Assembly: GCA_029781135.1 (NCBI GenBank)
Contig: JAKOXH010000059.1
Coordinates: forward strand, 92,250 to 156,249
Origin: Planctomycetota bacterium
GTDB lineage: Bacteria > Planctomycetota > Planctomycetia > Pirellulales > Lacipirellulaceae
Length of the DNA stretch: 64,000 bases
Direction of reading: 5' to 3'
In this document: positions 39,784 to 48,092 of the stretch, in pieces
Numbering within the stretch: the stretch's first letter is position 1
How the letters are laid out: each line of letters begins with the position of its first letter
Notes under the pieces: generated by a model
Told to the model about the DNA's origin: nothing
Database searches by the model: none
What the model saw: the letters and a program-made list of their open reading frames with translations, nothing else
Translations under genes and position numbers: made by a program

Positions 39784-41992
39784 TGAGCGCCACTAAGACA
39801 CGAGAAAGGTGGTTCTTCACCGCGCTCGTAATGTGGAATCCCAACACGCCCATCACGATGAGCGATGCCACGATCGTGCGAAACGTGCCATTTGCCACGT
39901 TGCCGAAGAGCAAAAAGACAATCGCCGACAGCAATGGAATCGAAACCGCCAACAATTCGATACGATTCAGCTGGCCGCTCACGGGCTGTAATTCCTCGCG
40001 CGCGACATCGGTGAAGTTCTGAGCGTCGCGCCACATGCCAGGATACAGCCCGCGCAGCACCACGAATTCGACGCCACACAGCGAATAGGCCAAGGCAATT
40101 AGCCCGGATAGGCAGAATGACACGAAAAAGTGTGCCGCCATCAAGAAACTAAGCGGGGGCGTAGTGAGTTGAATCGCCAGCGGGAAGATCATGCCGCCCG
40201 GAAACCAGCCGAACGCGGTGAGGCCGGCAATCCAGCGCGGCAACCGCAATATCTTACGGCGAGCCACTTGGACCTCGCCCTCGGGTAAACGAACACCCGC
40301 TTGCAGTGCTTTCCAACTCCGCCACACCCGCCGTACCACGACCACAAAGATCACGACGGCAGTGGGATAGACGACCGCGTTATAGGCGAGCACCAATCGA
40401 TTGAACTGGACCTTTTGAACGTCGCTCAGCTCATTGACGATTTGCGTTAGGTTGTAAGTGATGTTGACCGCGCTGCCGATAAGCTGCGGCACCACGACCA
40501 GCACCAAGAGCCACAGGAACGGATGCCGCAGGATCGGCCGAAACATCTGCGGCACCACGGGCAATTTAAGTTCCGCCTCGCGCAGCCGTCGGCAGCCATC
40601 CAGTTGAGCGGCCAGCGCGGCGCCACTCGCGAATCGATCCCCCGGACTCGGCTCCAAGCAGCGGCAAATCGTTCGCTCAAGCGTCATGCGTGCGCCCGGC
40701 GTAGCAGGCGTACACGGCGCACCAGCTTGACGGCGCTTATCCGCAATCGCCCGCAGCGTATCGCCCAGCTTCGCTTTGCGCACGATCGGCGGAAAACTGC
40801 TGCAACCATCGAGTAATTGCCGCAGCACCAAGCCGAGTGAGTATAAATCGGACAGCGCCGTAACTGCCTCGTGGCCGGTCGGGTCGTCGGGATTGAATGC
40901 ATCCAAGTGTTCCGGCGCCATGTAAGCGAACGTGCCGCCGAACATCTCCTCGCCACTCGTTTCGCTGCCGACCGGTTGCGAGGAAATGTTGAAGTCGGCT
41001 AGCATCGGCCGCCCGTAGGGATTCACCAAGATATTCGCCGGCTTGATATCGCGGTGGAGCACACCGTTGCGATGGGCGAAATCGAGCGCCTCGGCCAGCC
41101 GGGCGCCAAACCAGGCCGTGGCTTCGATGGCGTCCATTTTGGCCAGTGCTTCACGATCGTGGAGTGCGGCCGGGTCGAGGGCCGTGGGCAACGAACCGCT
41201 ACTGTCGATGATTTCGAGCAGTTCGGCGCCGGACCAGGAGGAGGCTCGGGGGTGGGGGCTGGGGGCTGGGGAATTGCCTGCCACCTGTTCTCGCTCCTCG
41301 CTCCTCGCTCCTCGCTCCCCAAGCTTTCCGATCAATTTATCCAACGCCATGCCGGGCACCATCTGCATGCACAACAACCGCTGATTGAATTCTGGGTCAA
41401 CTTTTTCGGAGAACACCTGCACGATGTGCTGATGCTCGAGCCGTGCCATCGTGCGACCTTCGCTGCCGCGGTTGGCCGAAATTTTCAAGGCAACCAGTCG
41501 ATCGAGCGAAAGCTGCCGGGCGAGGTAGACGTGACCAAATGCGCCCCGCCCGAGTAGCTTTACAATCTCGAAGTCATCGATTTTTGCTCCCGGCAAGAGC
41601 GCCGTGGGGCCGCGATCGTTGTCCACTCGTTTCGCCGCGGGATTGATCTCGATGGTCTTGGCCGCACCACCAAGATTTGCAGGCGCGGCCGGTATTCGAA
41701 AGCTCGGCGCGGCCCCTGTCTCCTCGTCCGCCAGTCGCACATCCGAAAGCGAAAAAGAAGCACATGGTCGCACATCCGTCGGCGCATCGGCCAGGACCAA
41801 ATCGGATGCATGCGGCGACATTAACGGACTAATTTCTGTTGGCTTACTCGTGTCACTTGGCGCGTCGTCCGGCGCACTGTGAGTGTTGGCGGCAGCCGTA
41901 GCCTGCGTATCCGGCCACGCACTCTCAGCAGCCGGATCGCTTCCACGACCGGCATCTGGCAAACTCGTGTGTGATGACTTCTCTTCGGCCAT
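39767..41992 (-). CDS. membrane serine/threonine protein kinase
   Basis: 741 residues. The N-terminal 150 residues are disordered and polar; the kinase domain runs from about 155 to 470: Gly loop LLGRGAFGHVYLAR, VALKIS Lys, catalytic loop HRDIKPANILVN, metal loop LADFNISS, APE as MAPEHLDAF. The DFG motif is DFN, an Asn for Gly change compatible with activity. Four or more C-terminal transmembrane helices follow (for example FLWLLVLVVVPQLIGSAV), reminiscent of planctomycete kinases. ATG at 41992 is chosen because the upstream frame is made by a repeat. Residues about 225-251 are an inserted low-complexity stretch. The adjacent upstream ECF sigma gene suggests a common signalling pathway. Confidence 0.9.
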   Translation of the reverse strand: MAEEKSSHTSLPDAGRGSDPAAESAWPDTQATAAANTHSAPDDAPSDTSKPTEISPLMSPHASDLVLADAPTDVRPCASFSLSDVRLADEETGAAPSFRIPAAPANLGGAAKTIEINPAAKRVDNDRGPTALLPGAKIDDFEIVKLLGRGAFGHVYLARQLSLDRLVALKISANRGSEGRTMARLEHQHIVQVFSEKVDPEFNQRLLCMQMVPGMALDKLIGKLGERGARSEEREQVAGNSPAPSPHPRASSWSGAELLEIIDSSGSLPTALDPAALHDREALAKMDAIEATAWFGARLAEALDFAHRNGVLHRDIKPANILVNPYGRPMLADFNISSQPVGSETSGEEMFGGTFAYMAPEHLDAFNPDDPTGHEAVTALSDLYSLGLVLRQLLDGCSSFPPIVRKAKLGDTLRAIADKRRQAGAPCTPATPGARMTLERTICRCLEPSPGDRFASGAALAAQLDGCRRLREAELKLPVVPQMFRPILRHPFLWLLVLVVVPQLIGSAVNITYNLTQIVNELSDVQKVQFNRLVLAYNAVVYPTAVVIFVVVVRRVWRSWKALQAGVRLPEGEVQVARRKILRLPRWIAGLTAFGWFPGGMIFPLAIQLTTPPLSFLMAAHFFVSFCLSGLIALAYSLCGVEFVVLRGLYPGMWRDAQNFTDVAREELQPVSGQLNRIELLAVSIPLLSAIVFLLFGNVANGTFRTIVASLIVMGVLGFHITSAVKNHLSRVLVALTNTPD
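41239..41320 (-). repeat. GGGGCTG and CTCGCTC minisatellites inside the kinase gene
   Basis: GGGGGTGGGGGCTGGGGGCT and CTCGCTCCTCGCTCCTCGCT tracts bracket a short spacer. They are translated on the minus strand as a Gly/Glu/Arg/Ser- and Pro/Ser-rich insert between the helix-D region and the next helix of the kinase. Confidence 0.85.
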
Positions 41993-42003
41993 GTATTCGT
42001 ATT

Positions 42004-42150
42004 CACCACGGAGGCACGGAGGACACGGAGAATAAGACTTGTCATTGAAGGCATAGCACTTGTTATTGGCCAGGTCATAAATGGCCACATTTCACATGTC
42101 AATTGCCAATGACAAATCTGAGTTTCCGTGACCTCCGTGCCTCCGTGGTT
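42004..42150. repeat. CACGGAGGCACGGAGG inverted element between kinase and sigma genes
   Basis: ACCACGGAGGCACGGAGGAC at 42005-42024 faces GACCTCCGTGCCTCCGTGGT at 42130-42149. The core carries TTGTCATTG / CAATGACAAA repeats in inverted order as well (42038 and 42108). The element occupies nearly the whole gap and overlaps the sigma-factor stop codon by a couple of bases. Confidence 0.8.
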
Positions 42151-42895
42151 ATTTGCCTTTCGCTCGCCGCGCATCCAGTGCCGGCCGGCAGTACTCGTGC
42201 AATTCTAGGTCGATGAGTTCCTGTTCGGCCTCATCGAGTGAACCGTCGGCAAGCGATTCCACCACCTCATCCAGCAGAATCTCCGCGAACAGTTCGCGCG
42301 CGCGGTGCAGCAATACGCGAACCGCACCCGCGTTAATCAATTTGCCAAGCTCTTCAGAAAGGCCATTCGCCAATTCGGGCGAACGCAGTTCGGGGTGAGC
42401 AACACGGTACCGAAGCACGGTGTGGTACGGTTTCCGGGATCTCTTCTCATCCGCTTCCAATTTCTGCCAGCAGCGCGCGAGCAATTCGTCGCGCCAACTT
42501 GTACGAAACGCTTCATCGTCGCCGAGGGTTGCGGCCGAATCTTCCGGCTCGGCGACATTCGAATGCATGGCTCCCTCGCGGCCTAATTTCTTGGCGCGCC
42601 GTTGGTAATCGACGATCAGGCGATAGACGACTGTCTTCACAAATGCCCGAAACCGGCCGCGTTCCGGATCGGCCTTGCCGAAATCGCCGCGGACGAACCG
42701 CAGGGCAAATTCCTGGAACACCTCGTCGGCCGCGTCCTCGTTCCGCAGGGCCGACAAGGCGTATCGCCGCACCGCCCCACCATAACGGTCGAGCAGGCGT
42801 TGTTGGGCCGATTGTACGGCGGTGTGGTCGCCGTGGGCCTCACGAACCATCGACCAAGCGGTCATGATCCGGCTGATGTGTAAGTCATCGTCCAT
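42149..42895 (-). CDS. ECF-type RNA polymerase sigma factor
   Basis: 248 residues. Region 2 spans about residues 28-100: AADEVFQEFALRFVRGDFG, then GRFRAFVKTVVYRLIVDYQR, the -10 recognition segment. The C-terminal region (about 150-215) holds a probable helix-turn-helix of region 4 (LSEELGKLINAGAVRVLLHRARELFAEIL). It is longer than usual ECFs (170-200), with an acidic tail. GAGGAAGTCAAG precedes the ATG. The downstream gene is the membrane Ser/Thr kinase, a pairing characteristic of several planctomycete ECF groups in which the kinase regulates the sigma factor. There is no anti-sigma factor in the window. Confidence 0.88.
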   Translation of the reverse strand: MDDDLHISRIMTAWSMVREAHGDHTAVQSAQQRLLDRYGGAVRRYALSALRNEDAADEVFQEFALRFVRGDFGKADPERGRFRAFVKTVVYRLIVDYQRRAKKLGREGAMHSNVAEPEDSAATLGDDEAFRTSWRDELLARCWQKLEADEKRSRKPYHTVLRYRVAHPELRSPELANGLSEELGKLINAGAVRVLLHRARELFAEILLDEVVESLADGSLDEAEQELIDLELHEYCRPALDARRAKGK

Positions 42896-43323
42896 CTTGA
42901 CTTCCTCAAGCTTTGTACGGTTTGGGTCGGTCGCCCGCCGCCTGCTAGCGCCCCACCTATTGTAACTTGGTCCGTGTCCCCGTCATGGGGGCCATCCCCG
43001 GCGGGCACAATGCGAAAATTTGCCTTGGTTTGCGACGTCTTTGCCATGGTCCGCATATCGTGTGGAGGCCGGAGTCACTGGCGGCGAGCCTGAACACGCC
43101 AGACGGCTAGCCTCTGTAGGCAGGGCCCTGGGTGTTTAGTAGGAGCAGCGAATTTGACGGCATTTTTTCAAATTTCTAAGCGATTGGCAGCAGTTATTTA
43201 GGATTCTTGGCGTCTGGTTGTAACGCCAACGTGGCTGGCCGTAAGAGACGGTGTCGCAGGAAACAACGACATCCAGTCAATCAACCATAAGCAACCAAAA
43301 CCTTGAAATTCGGAGCCAGAACC
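42896..43323. other. 428-base divergent intergenic region
   Basis: Between the divergent sigma factor and LysM genes. Contains the inverted partner (43091-43116) of the element at 39754-39783 and a run ACGGCATTTTTTCAAATTTC that may be part of a promoter. A 64-codon minus frame from 43056 overlaps the sigma start and is not called. Confidence 0.5.
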
Positions 43324-44265
43324 ATGAAGACCTCAATCCTCATCGCCACCTTCGCCGCCGCCGGCCTGATTTCGGTGAGTCCAGCCGCCGCCAGGAATAA
43401 CGGAAACAACGGAAATCACAACAGCCTCAAGGCCAGCTTGGCCGGCAATAACAATGTCGGCCGCATTGTCACCCAGGGGCTTGGAATTGCCCTGAGCAAC
43501 GGCGGAAATCAGAACGGCAACCATGGTTGTGGCAACAATGGGATCAACAACTGCAACAACAATGGCGGCTGCAACAACGGCGGATTGAACAACGGCACCT
43601 GCAACGACGGTGGCGTATACAACGGAGGAATGAACGGCGGTTATGACGGCAATGGCGGAATCGTCAATGTTGAAAACCAAGCGTTCCCTGGCAAAGCTTA
43701 CGAACCGTTCCACAGCAGCTACGTCGTGCTGCCCGGCGACTCGTTCTACGAAATCTCGCTGAAGGAATACGCAACTAGCTCGAACGCCAAGTACATCGCG
43801 CAGTTCAACCACCTGCCGCAGACGGCTGCTTTGACGCCCGGCCAAGTGTTGCGGCTTCCCTCGATCAGTGCGACCCGCCAACTGTCGCCGTCGCGAGCCC
43901 CAGCGGCTGATTCGCTCCAGAACACGGCGAGCCCCTCGCAGGTCACGTCGAATGGTTCTAGCAGCGCAGCAACCACCGCAGCTAACGAAGCTCCGCGTCC
44001 AAAGGTCAACGTCGGCGCCACGCTCTTGGTCGACGGCCAAAAGTTCGGTGACAAGCAAGGTGCGGCTCGCCTGCGAGTTGGCGGTGCGGCCCTCAAGATC
44101 GAAGTGCTCGAATGGAAGACCGACGCCGTGAAGATTCGCCTCCCTGAACTCGCCTTGGATAGTGCTGCCAACGCCGACATCGAAGTGGTTCGGGCCGATG
44201 GCAGCCTGGCTTCGAAGACCGGAATCGAACTGAGCACCGCCGCCGACGTGGTCGCCGCCCAGTAA
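43324..44265 (+). CDS. secreted Asn/Gly-rich LysM-domain protein
   Basis: 313 residues. Signal peptide MKTSILIATFAAAGLIS...AAA is followed by an Asn/Gly-rich stretch with several Cys (NNGNNGNHN, NGGCNNGG, residues about 25-115). A LysM domain follows at about 130-185 (SYVVLPGDSFYEISLKEY, then AKYIAQFNHLP, TPGQVLRLP), a fold that binds peptidoglycan or chitin-type glycans. A beta-sandwich-like module comes after (ATLLVDGQKFGDKQGAARLR). It is probably periplasmic or cell-surface. The gene is monocistronic by position: strong terminator 100 bases downstream. Adenine-rich leader AAACCTTGAAATTCGGAGCC precedes the ATG. Confidence 0.82.
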   Translation: MKTSILIATFAAAGLISVSPAAARNNGNNGNHNSLKASLAGNNNVGRIVTQGLGIALSNGGNQNGNHGCGNNGINNCNNNGGCNNGGLNNGTCNDGGVYNGGMNGGYDGNGGIVNVENQAFPGKAYEPFHSSYVVLPGDSFYEISLKEYATSSNAKYIAQFNHLPQTAALTPGQVLRLPSISATRQLSPSRAPAADSLQNTASPSQVTSNGSSSAATTAANEAPRPKVNVGATLLVDGQKFGDKQGAARLRVGGAALKIEVLEWKTDAVKIRLPELALDSAANADIEVVRADGSLASKTGIELSTAADVVAAQ

Positions 44266-44368
44266 CACAAAGTCTCAAACCTACAAATTGCCACAACCCC
44301 TGATTGAGACCCGCCTATGCAGCACCTTCCCTTAACTCGCTCCTAACTCTCAATGCCTCCGCGAAATG

Positions 44369-44406
44369 CCGCCCGACCGAATTGCCCCGGTCGGGCGGTT
44401 TCTTTT
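44369..44406 (+). terminator. intrinsic terminator after the LysM gene
   Basis: Perfect 10-base stem CCGCCCGACC/GGTCGGGCGG with a 10-base loop, then TTTCTTTTT. Classic rho-independent shape. Confidence 0.9.
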
Positions 44407-44491
44407 TGCACGCTCACACTACCGGCTCCGGGCCGGATGCATGGCGATTCCTCCGCGCGTATCGGTCGAGTGATAGCCGCGTGAATGGACA

Positions 44492-44563
44492 AGTCGGAGG
44501 TGTCTCCGACGCCAATGACGCTAGCCATTTACAAACGTCATCGGCCTCAGAGAGGCCTCCCAC
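44492..44563. repeat. 73-base GTGGGAGGC element, copy 2
   Basis: AGTCGGAGGTGTCTCCGACG at the left end and GGCCTCAGAGAGGCCTCCCA at the right. Orientation is inverted relative to copy 1, with the GACGCC arm on the left. Confidence 0.8.
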
Positions 44564-44682
44564 ACCCCCCTGGAAATCTAAATTGCAAGTAACGATCTCA
44601 AAGTGGCCGCAATATGACGCACTGGCGCGCGAGACGCAACATCGCGCTTGGCGAAATTCAGGGAGGCGCTACAATAGCGGGA

Positions 44683-45576
44683 ATGAAAGTCATCCAGCGA
44701 TTCGGCAGAAGGTTGTGGCGCGCACACCTGGGCTTCCAAGACCACGAGGGCACCTTATCGGCCGCGGGGATTGCCTACTATGTGGCCCTGTCGTTCTTCC
44801 CGCTGCTGCTAGTGCTCGTTGCCGGATTGGGATCGGTGCTGGCTTGGACGCAGGTTGGGCAAGAGGCCCAGCACGAACTCTTAGTGACCATCGGCCAACA
44901 AGCATCGCCCGACCTGGCCCAACAAGTAGCGCACGTACTGAATGCGGTTAAACAGCGAGCGCCGGCGAGTGGGCCCATTGGGTTCATCGCCCTGCTGATC
45001 TCGGCGATTGCTACCTTCGCGCAGCTCGATGCGGCGTTCGACCGCATCTGGCGACTGCCGGCGGATCCCCATGCCAGTTGGGGCGAATGGGTGGCCCGGC
45101 TCGTGTATCAGCGCCTCAAGGCGCTCGCGATGCTTGTCGGCGTCGGTGGTTTCATCGTCCTGGTGATGGTGACGGGAATGGTGTGGTCAGGCGTCGAGCA
45201 AGCCATCGCACCACAATTGGCGGTCGGACCCTGGTTTCATTGGGCATCCAGCTTGTGGATCAATCTGCTACTTAATTGGATTGCCTTCACGATTATCTTC
45301 CGAGTGGTGCCGAAGGTCCGAATCTGTTGGTGGGATTCCGTCCGCGGCGGGCTCTTGGCAGCGGTTTTATGGGAAGCCGGTCGACAGGCCCTGGCCGCTT
45401 ACATGCTGCACTTGAATTATCCGAGCGCGTACGGAATCATCGGCTCGTTCATCGCCGTCATGTTGTGGGCCTACTATGCCGCGCTCGTGATCTTGTTCGG
45501 CGCCGAGTACGTGCGCGTGCTTGGCGAAGAGCGCCAGCAGCAAAAAGAACTGCCACTGGAAGGCGTTAGTCGTTAG
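44683..45576 (+). CDS. YihY/BrkB family inner-membrane protein
   Basis: 297 residues with six predicted transmembrane helices. Family features are the N-terminal LSAAGIAYYVALSFFPLLLV, ATFAQLDAAFDRIW, and near the end AYGIIGSFIAVMLWAYYAAL and VILFGAEYVRVL. Formerly proposed as tRNA ribonuclease BN; that is not supported for this family, which is now described only as a membrane family of uncertain function. ATG at 44683 is preceded by GCGGGA, an acceptable ribosome site. The last codons (GVSR stop) are encoded by a repeat starting at 45562, so its native C-terminus may have been altered. Confidence 0.9.
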   Translation: MKVIQRFGRRLWRAHLGFQDHEGTLSAAGIAYYVALSFFPLLLVLVAGLGSVLAWTQVGQEAQHELLVTIGQQASPDLAQQVAHVLNAVKQRAPASGPIGFIALLISAIATFAQLDAAFDRIWRLPADPHASWGEWVARLVYQRLKALAMLVGVGGFIVLVMVTGMVWSGVEQAIAPQLAVGPWFHWASSLWINLLLNWIAFTIIFRVVPKVRICWWDSVRGGLLAAVLWEAGRQALAAYMLHLNYPSAYGIIGSFIAVMLWAYYAALVILFGAEYVRVLGEERQQQKELPLEGVSR

Positions 45577-45620
45577 GCGTTAGGGGTCTACCATAGCCTA
45601 ACGCCTAACGCCTAACGCCT
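45562..45620. repeat. inverted GGCGTTAG minisatellite between convergent genes
   Basis: GGCGTTAGTCGTTAGGCGTT and, after a short spacer, AGCCTAACGCCTAACGCCTA. It spans the BrkB stop codon and ends at the LptF/G stop codon, so it may act as a bidirectional terminator. Confidence 0.85.
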
Positions 45621-46758
45621 ACTGCTTCAGCGTATCACTCATCGCCACGGCGATCGGCCCGAATAGCATCAGCGGCAGCCAGGCCGCTAGCGTCGCGTCC
45701 ACGAGACCTTTGGTCCCCAGTTGTTGGCTGCCGAGTGTTGCGATCATGAAGATCGAAACGACACCAAGCGACATGCCAATGGAGATAAATGGGTTGCGAT
45801 TGGTCCGTGTTACGACAAACGGTAGACCGAGAAACAGTAGCGTTGTATCCAGAAACGGCTGAATGAACCGGCTGTGGATGGCGACGCGGACATCGGCTCC
45901 CAGATCGGTGCTCGGGCTGCGCAGTTGATCGATCATTTCCTTCGTGGAAGCAAAATCTCGCCACGTCGCACCAGCGGCCAGGAATTCAAACGACACGCCG
46001 CTGACGACAAACACCTCATCGGGCTTGAGCCAGTCGCTGCCGATCGGCGTGTAGATGACCGGCCGGTTATCGAGCATGAGGGCTGGGCTCTTGAGAATGG
46101 CTTTGGGTGTGGTGATGCCACTCATTAGGTAGCCGCTTGGCAGGTCGCCTTTCGCGGGCAAGTAGGTCGCTTCCTTGGCGGAAAGTTGCCGACCGAATTG
46201 GGCCAGCGGCCGGGGCAGCACGAAGTTGGCGTTCACAATTTTTTGCGACGCCTGAACGACCTGCTCGCCGCCAATGAGAATGTCGGTTTGGCTATCGAAT
46301 CGCGACTGCATGTTCAGCGCGAGATCGCCGCCGAGGTTTCGGCTGTCGGTCGCCAGATGCTCGCGAATATTCGGCATGACAATTTCACGATTAGCGGCCG
46401 CAAACAGGCTCATGAACACCCCCGCCAGCAAGACCGGACGGAGCACGCGGACGCGCGAGATACCCGCCGCCAACAGCGCGGTCATTTCGTTGTGCCGTTG
46501 AATCCACGTGATCGTAAACATCACCGCGATGAGCGTGAGAATGCCGGCCGTTCGATCGAAGAAGGCGACGGCCCGATAGGAATAATAGGTACCCATGATG
46601 CGCAGCAGGTTGCCGTGGTGTTTGTCCGCATAATCGACAAAGTGATCCAAGTGGCCAAAGGCATCGATTACGATGTACAGGCCAATCAAGCTCATCAAGC
46701 AGATTGTAAGCACCTGAATAAACTGCCGCAGCATGTAGCGATCGATGATGGTGAGCAT
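45619..46758 (-). CDS. LptF/LptG family permease
   Basis: 379 residues, six helices with a periplasmic beta-jellyroll of about 180 residues in between. LptF and LptG form the membrane part of the LPS-extraction transporter with LptB. Seen here: IIDRYMLRQFIQVLTICL at the N-terminus, the coupling-helix region TITWIQRHNEMTALLAAGIS, and the C-terminal helices with FLGLPFVVTRTNRNPFISIG. The usual genome has both lptF and lptG; only one is in this window. The ATG at 46758 abuts a GGGGACAGG-type repeat that supplies the upstream frame, which is why I reject longer starts. Convergent with the BrkB gene. Confidence 0.9.
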   Translation of the reverse strand: MLTIIDRYMLRQFIQVLTICLMSLIGLYIVIDAFGHLDHFVDYADKHHGNLLRIMGTYYSYRAVAFFDRTAGILTLIAVMFTITWIQRHNEMTALLAAGISRVRVLRPVLLAGVFMSLFAAANREIVMPNIREHLATDSRNLGGDLALNMQSRFDSQTDILIGGEQVVQASQKIVNANFVLPRPLAQFGRQLSAKEATYLPAKGDLPSGYLMSGITTPKAILKSPALMLDNRPVIYTPIGSDWLKPDEVFVVSGVSFEFLAAGATWRDFASTKEMIDQLRSPSTDLGADVRVAIHSRFIQPFLDTTLLFLGLPFVVTRTNRNPFISIGMSLGVVSIFMIATLGSQQLGTKGLVDATLAAWLPLMLFGPIAVAMSDTLKQ

Positions 46759-47105
46759 GGGAGGAGGGGTCAGGGGACAGGATGCAGGGGACAGGGAGGC
46801 AGCGCACACTCTCAAATGTGAGTAGTGCATTACACTTAGCGTCGGCTGCCAAGCCGAATTTCTGGCTGCCGGTTGAAACTTGGAAAGAGTAGTGGAACCA
46901 CCGTCGTTGGGCAATATGAATGCAAACATCTTCCATAAGATGATGTGCCAGCAGATTTTGGCCAACGAGGTTTCGCCGTTGCTATCGGTCGGACTCACAA
47001 GAAATTGCTGATAGGCGGGCCATGCGGCAGTGGGCCACCGGCAACTTGGTGTTTACAATCGATATTGGTCGTGCTTGACTTGACGTTTTGCTGGTTTGCT
47101 TGAAG
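46759..47105. other. 347-base divergent intergenic region
   Basis: Begins with a GGGGTCAGGGGACAGGATGC repeat unit (46764-46796), whose complement occurs before the ubiD-like gene. The rest is unique sequence between the divergent permease and glycosyltransferase genes, with no gene-like frame. Confidence 0.6.
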
Positions 47106-47813
47106 ATGCCTTTCCCCCGCATTCTCGTTGCGCTCGCCACGTACAACGAGATTGAAAATGTGCCCAGTCTGGTTGAGGCAATTCTTAAGATTCTGCCGTC
47201 GGCCGGTGTCCTGATCATCGATGACAATTCGCCCGACGGCACCGGCAATTGGTGCGATGAGCGGGCCACTACCGATTCTCGTTTGGCGTGCGTGCATCGC
47301 CCAGGCAAACAAGGTCTTGGCTCCGCCACAATTGCCGGTATGCGTTGGGCTTTGGAACGAGATTACGACGCTATCATCACGATGGACGCCGATTGGAGTC
47401 ATCACCCCCAGCATCTTCCGGAGTTGGTGAACGGACTGGAGGCGGCCGACGTGGCCATTGGCTCGCGTTATTGCGCGGGTGGCCAAATTGAAGGTTGGCC
47501 GCTGCATCGGCGTATGATGAGCCATACCATCAACCGCCTCAGCCGGGTGCTATTGCGATTGCCCGTTAGCGACACCAGCGGCGCGTACCGCGCGTACCGC
47601 ATTGCGGCATTACGAAAGATCGACCTCGCGAATATTCAGGCCGCCGGTTACTCGTACCTGGAGGAAATCCTTTGGCACTTACATCGCGCGGGGGCGACTT
47701 TTCGAGAAGTGCCGATCACGTTTCGCGAGCGACGAGCCGGTTCTTCCAAAGTGAATTTGGCTGAGGCAGGCGGCAAGATCGCTACGCTTTTGCGATTGGC
47801 CCGTACCCGATAA
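47106..47813 (+). CDS. polyprenol-phosphate mannose synthase-like glycosyltransferase (GT2)
   Basis: 235 residues. Family 2 glycosyltransferase of the Dpm1/Ppm1 type, which loads a sugar (usually mannose from GDP-mannose) onto a polyprenyl phosphate at the inner membrane face. ATYNEIENVPSLVEAIL at the N-terminus, the nucleotide-binding IIDDNSPDGTGNW, the DxD region MDADWSHHP, and GSRYCAGGQIEGWPLHRR are all canonical. The late block with SGAYRAYR, GYSYLEEILWHLHRAGATF and RRAGSSKVNL is also standard. No C-terminal transmembrane domain is present, as in the soluble-type synthases. ATG at 47106 is chosen; a start at 47088 would add six residues. Confidence 0.9.
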   Translation: MPFPRILVALATYNEIENVPSLVEAILKILPSAGVLIIDDNSPDGTGNWCDERATTDSRLACVHRPGKQGLGSATIAGMRWALERDYDAIITMDADWSHHPQHLPELVNGLEAADVAIGSRYCAGGQIEGWPLHRRMMSHTINRLSRVLLRLPVSDTSGAYRAYRIAALRKIDLANIQAAGYSYLEEILWHLHRAGATFREVPITFRERRAGSSKVNLAEAGGKIATLLRLARTR

Positions 47814-47840
47814 TGGCCCTTGCTAAACGGCCACTGACTG

Positions 47841-47998
47841 GCAGGACCGATCAGTTTTTCACATGGAGCCCGAAGTGTGGCATGCTCTCGCGCAGCGTGA
47901 GCATGGAATCGCTCGAGAAACATGGCCACGTCGAAATACCTCCGAGGCCATGCCACCCTGCTATAACTTCCCTAACCTAATAAACTGATCGGCCCTGC
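47841..47998. repeat. composite palindromic element, second copy
   Basis: Ends GCAGGACCGATCAGTTTTTC and AAACTGATCGGCCCTGC are inverted repeats. The interior has a GTGTGGCATGCTC / GAGGCCATGCCACCC palindrome and GAGCATGG/GCTCGAGAAACATGG arms. Sister of 29543-29712. Confidence 0.8.
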
Positions 47999-48092
47999 AT
48001 CGACTGATCCCTCGATTTGACACGCCCTGCCGGTACAGTAAAATCGCAGATTCCGTTAAATCACAGCGCTTTTCGCAAATAGAAAGGTTCCC

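Larger units (their letters stand above)
44266..44682. other. 417-base intergenic region
   Basis: Contains an intrinsic terminator (44369-44406) and copy 2 of the 73-base element (44492-44563). Remaining 120 bases before the next start are unique and could hold its promoter. Confidence 0.65.

Noticed and set aside
42862..43056. 64-codon minus-strand frame upstream of the sigma factor
   Set aside because: Overlaps the sigma start by 34 bases, low-complexity and with no ribosome site; cannot exclude a leader peptide but not supported.
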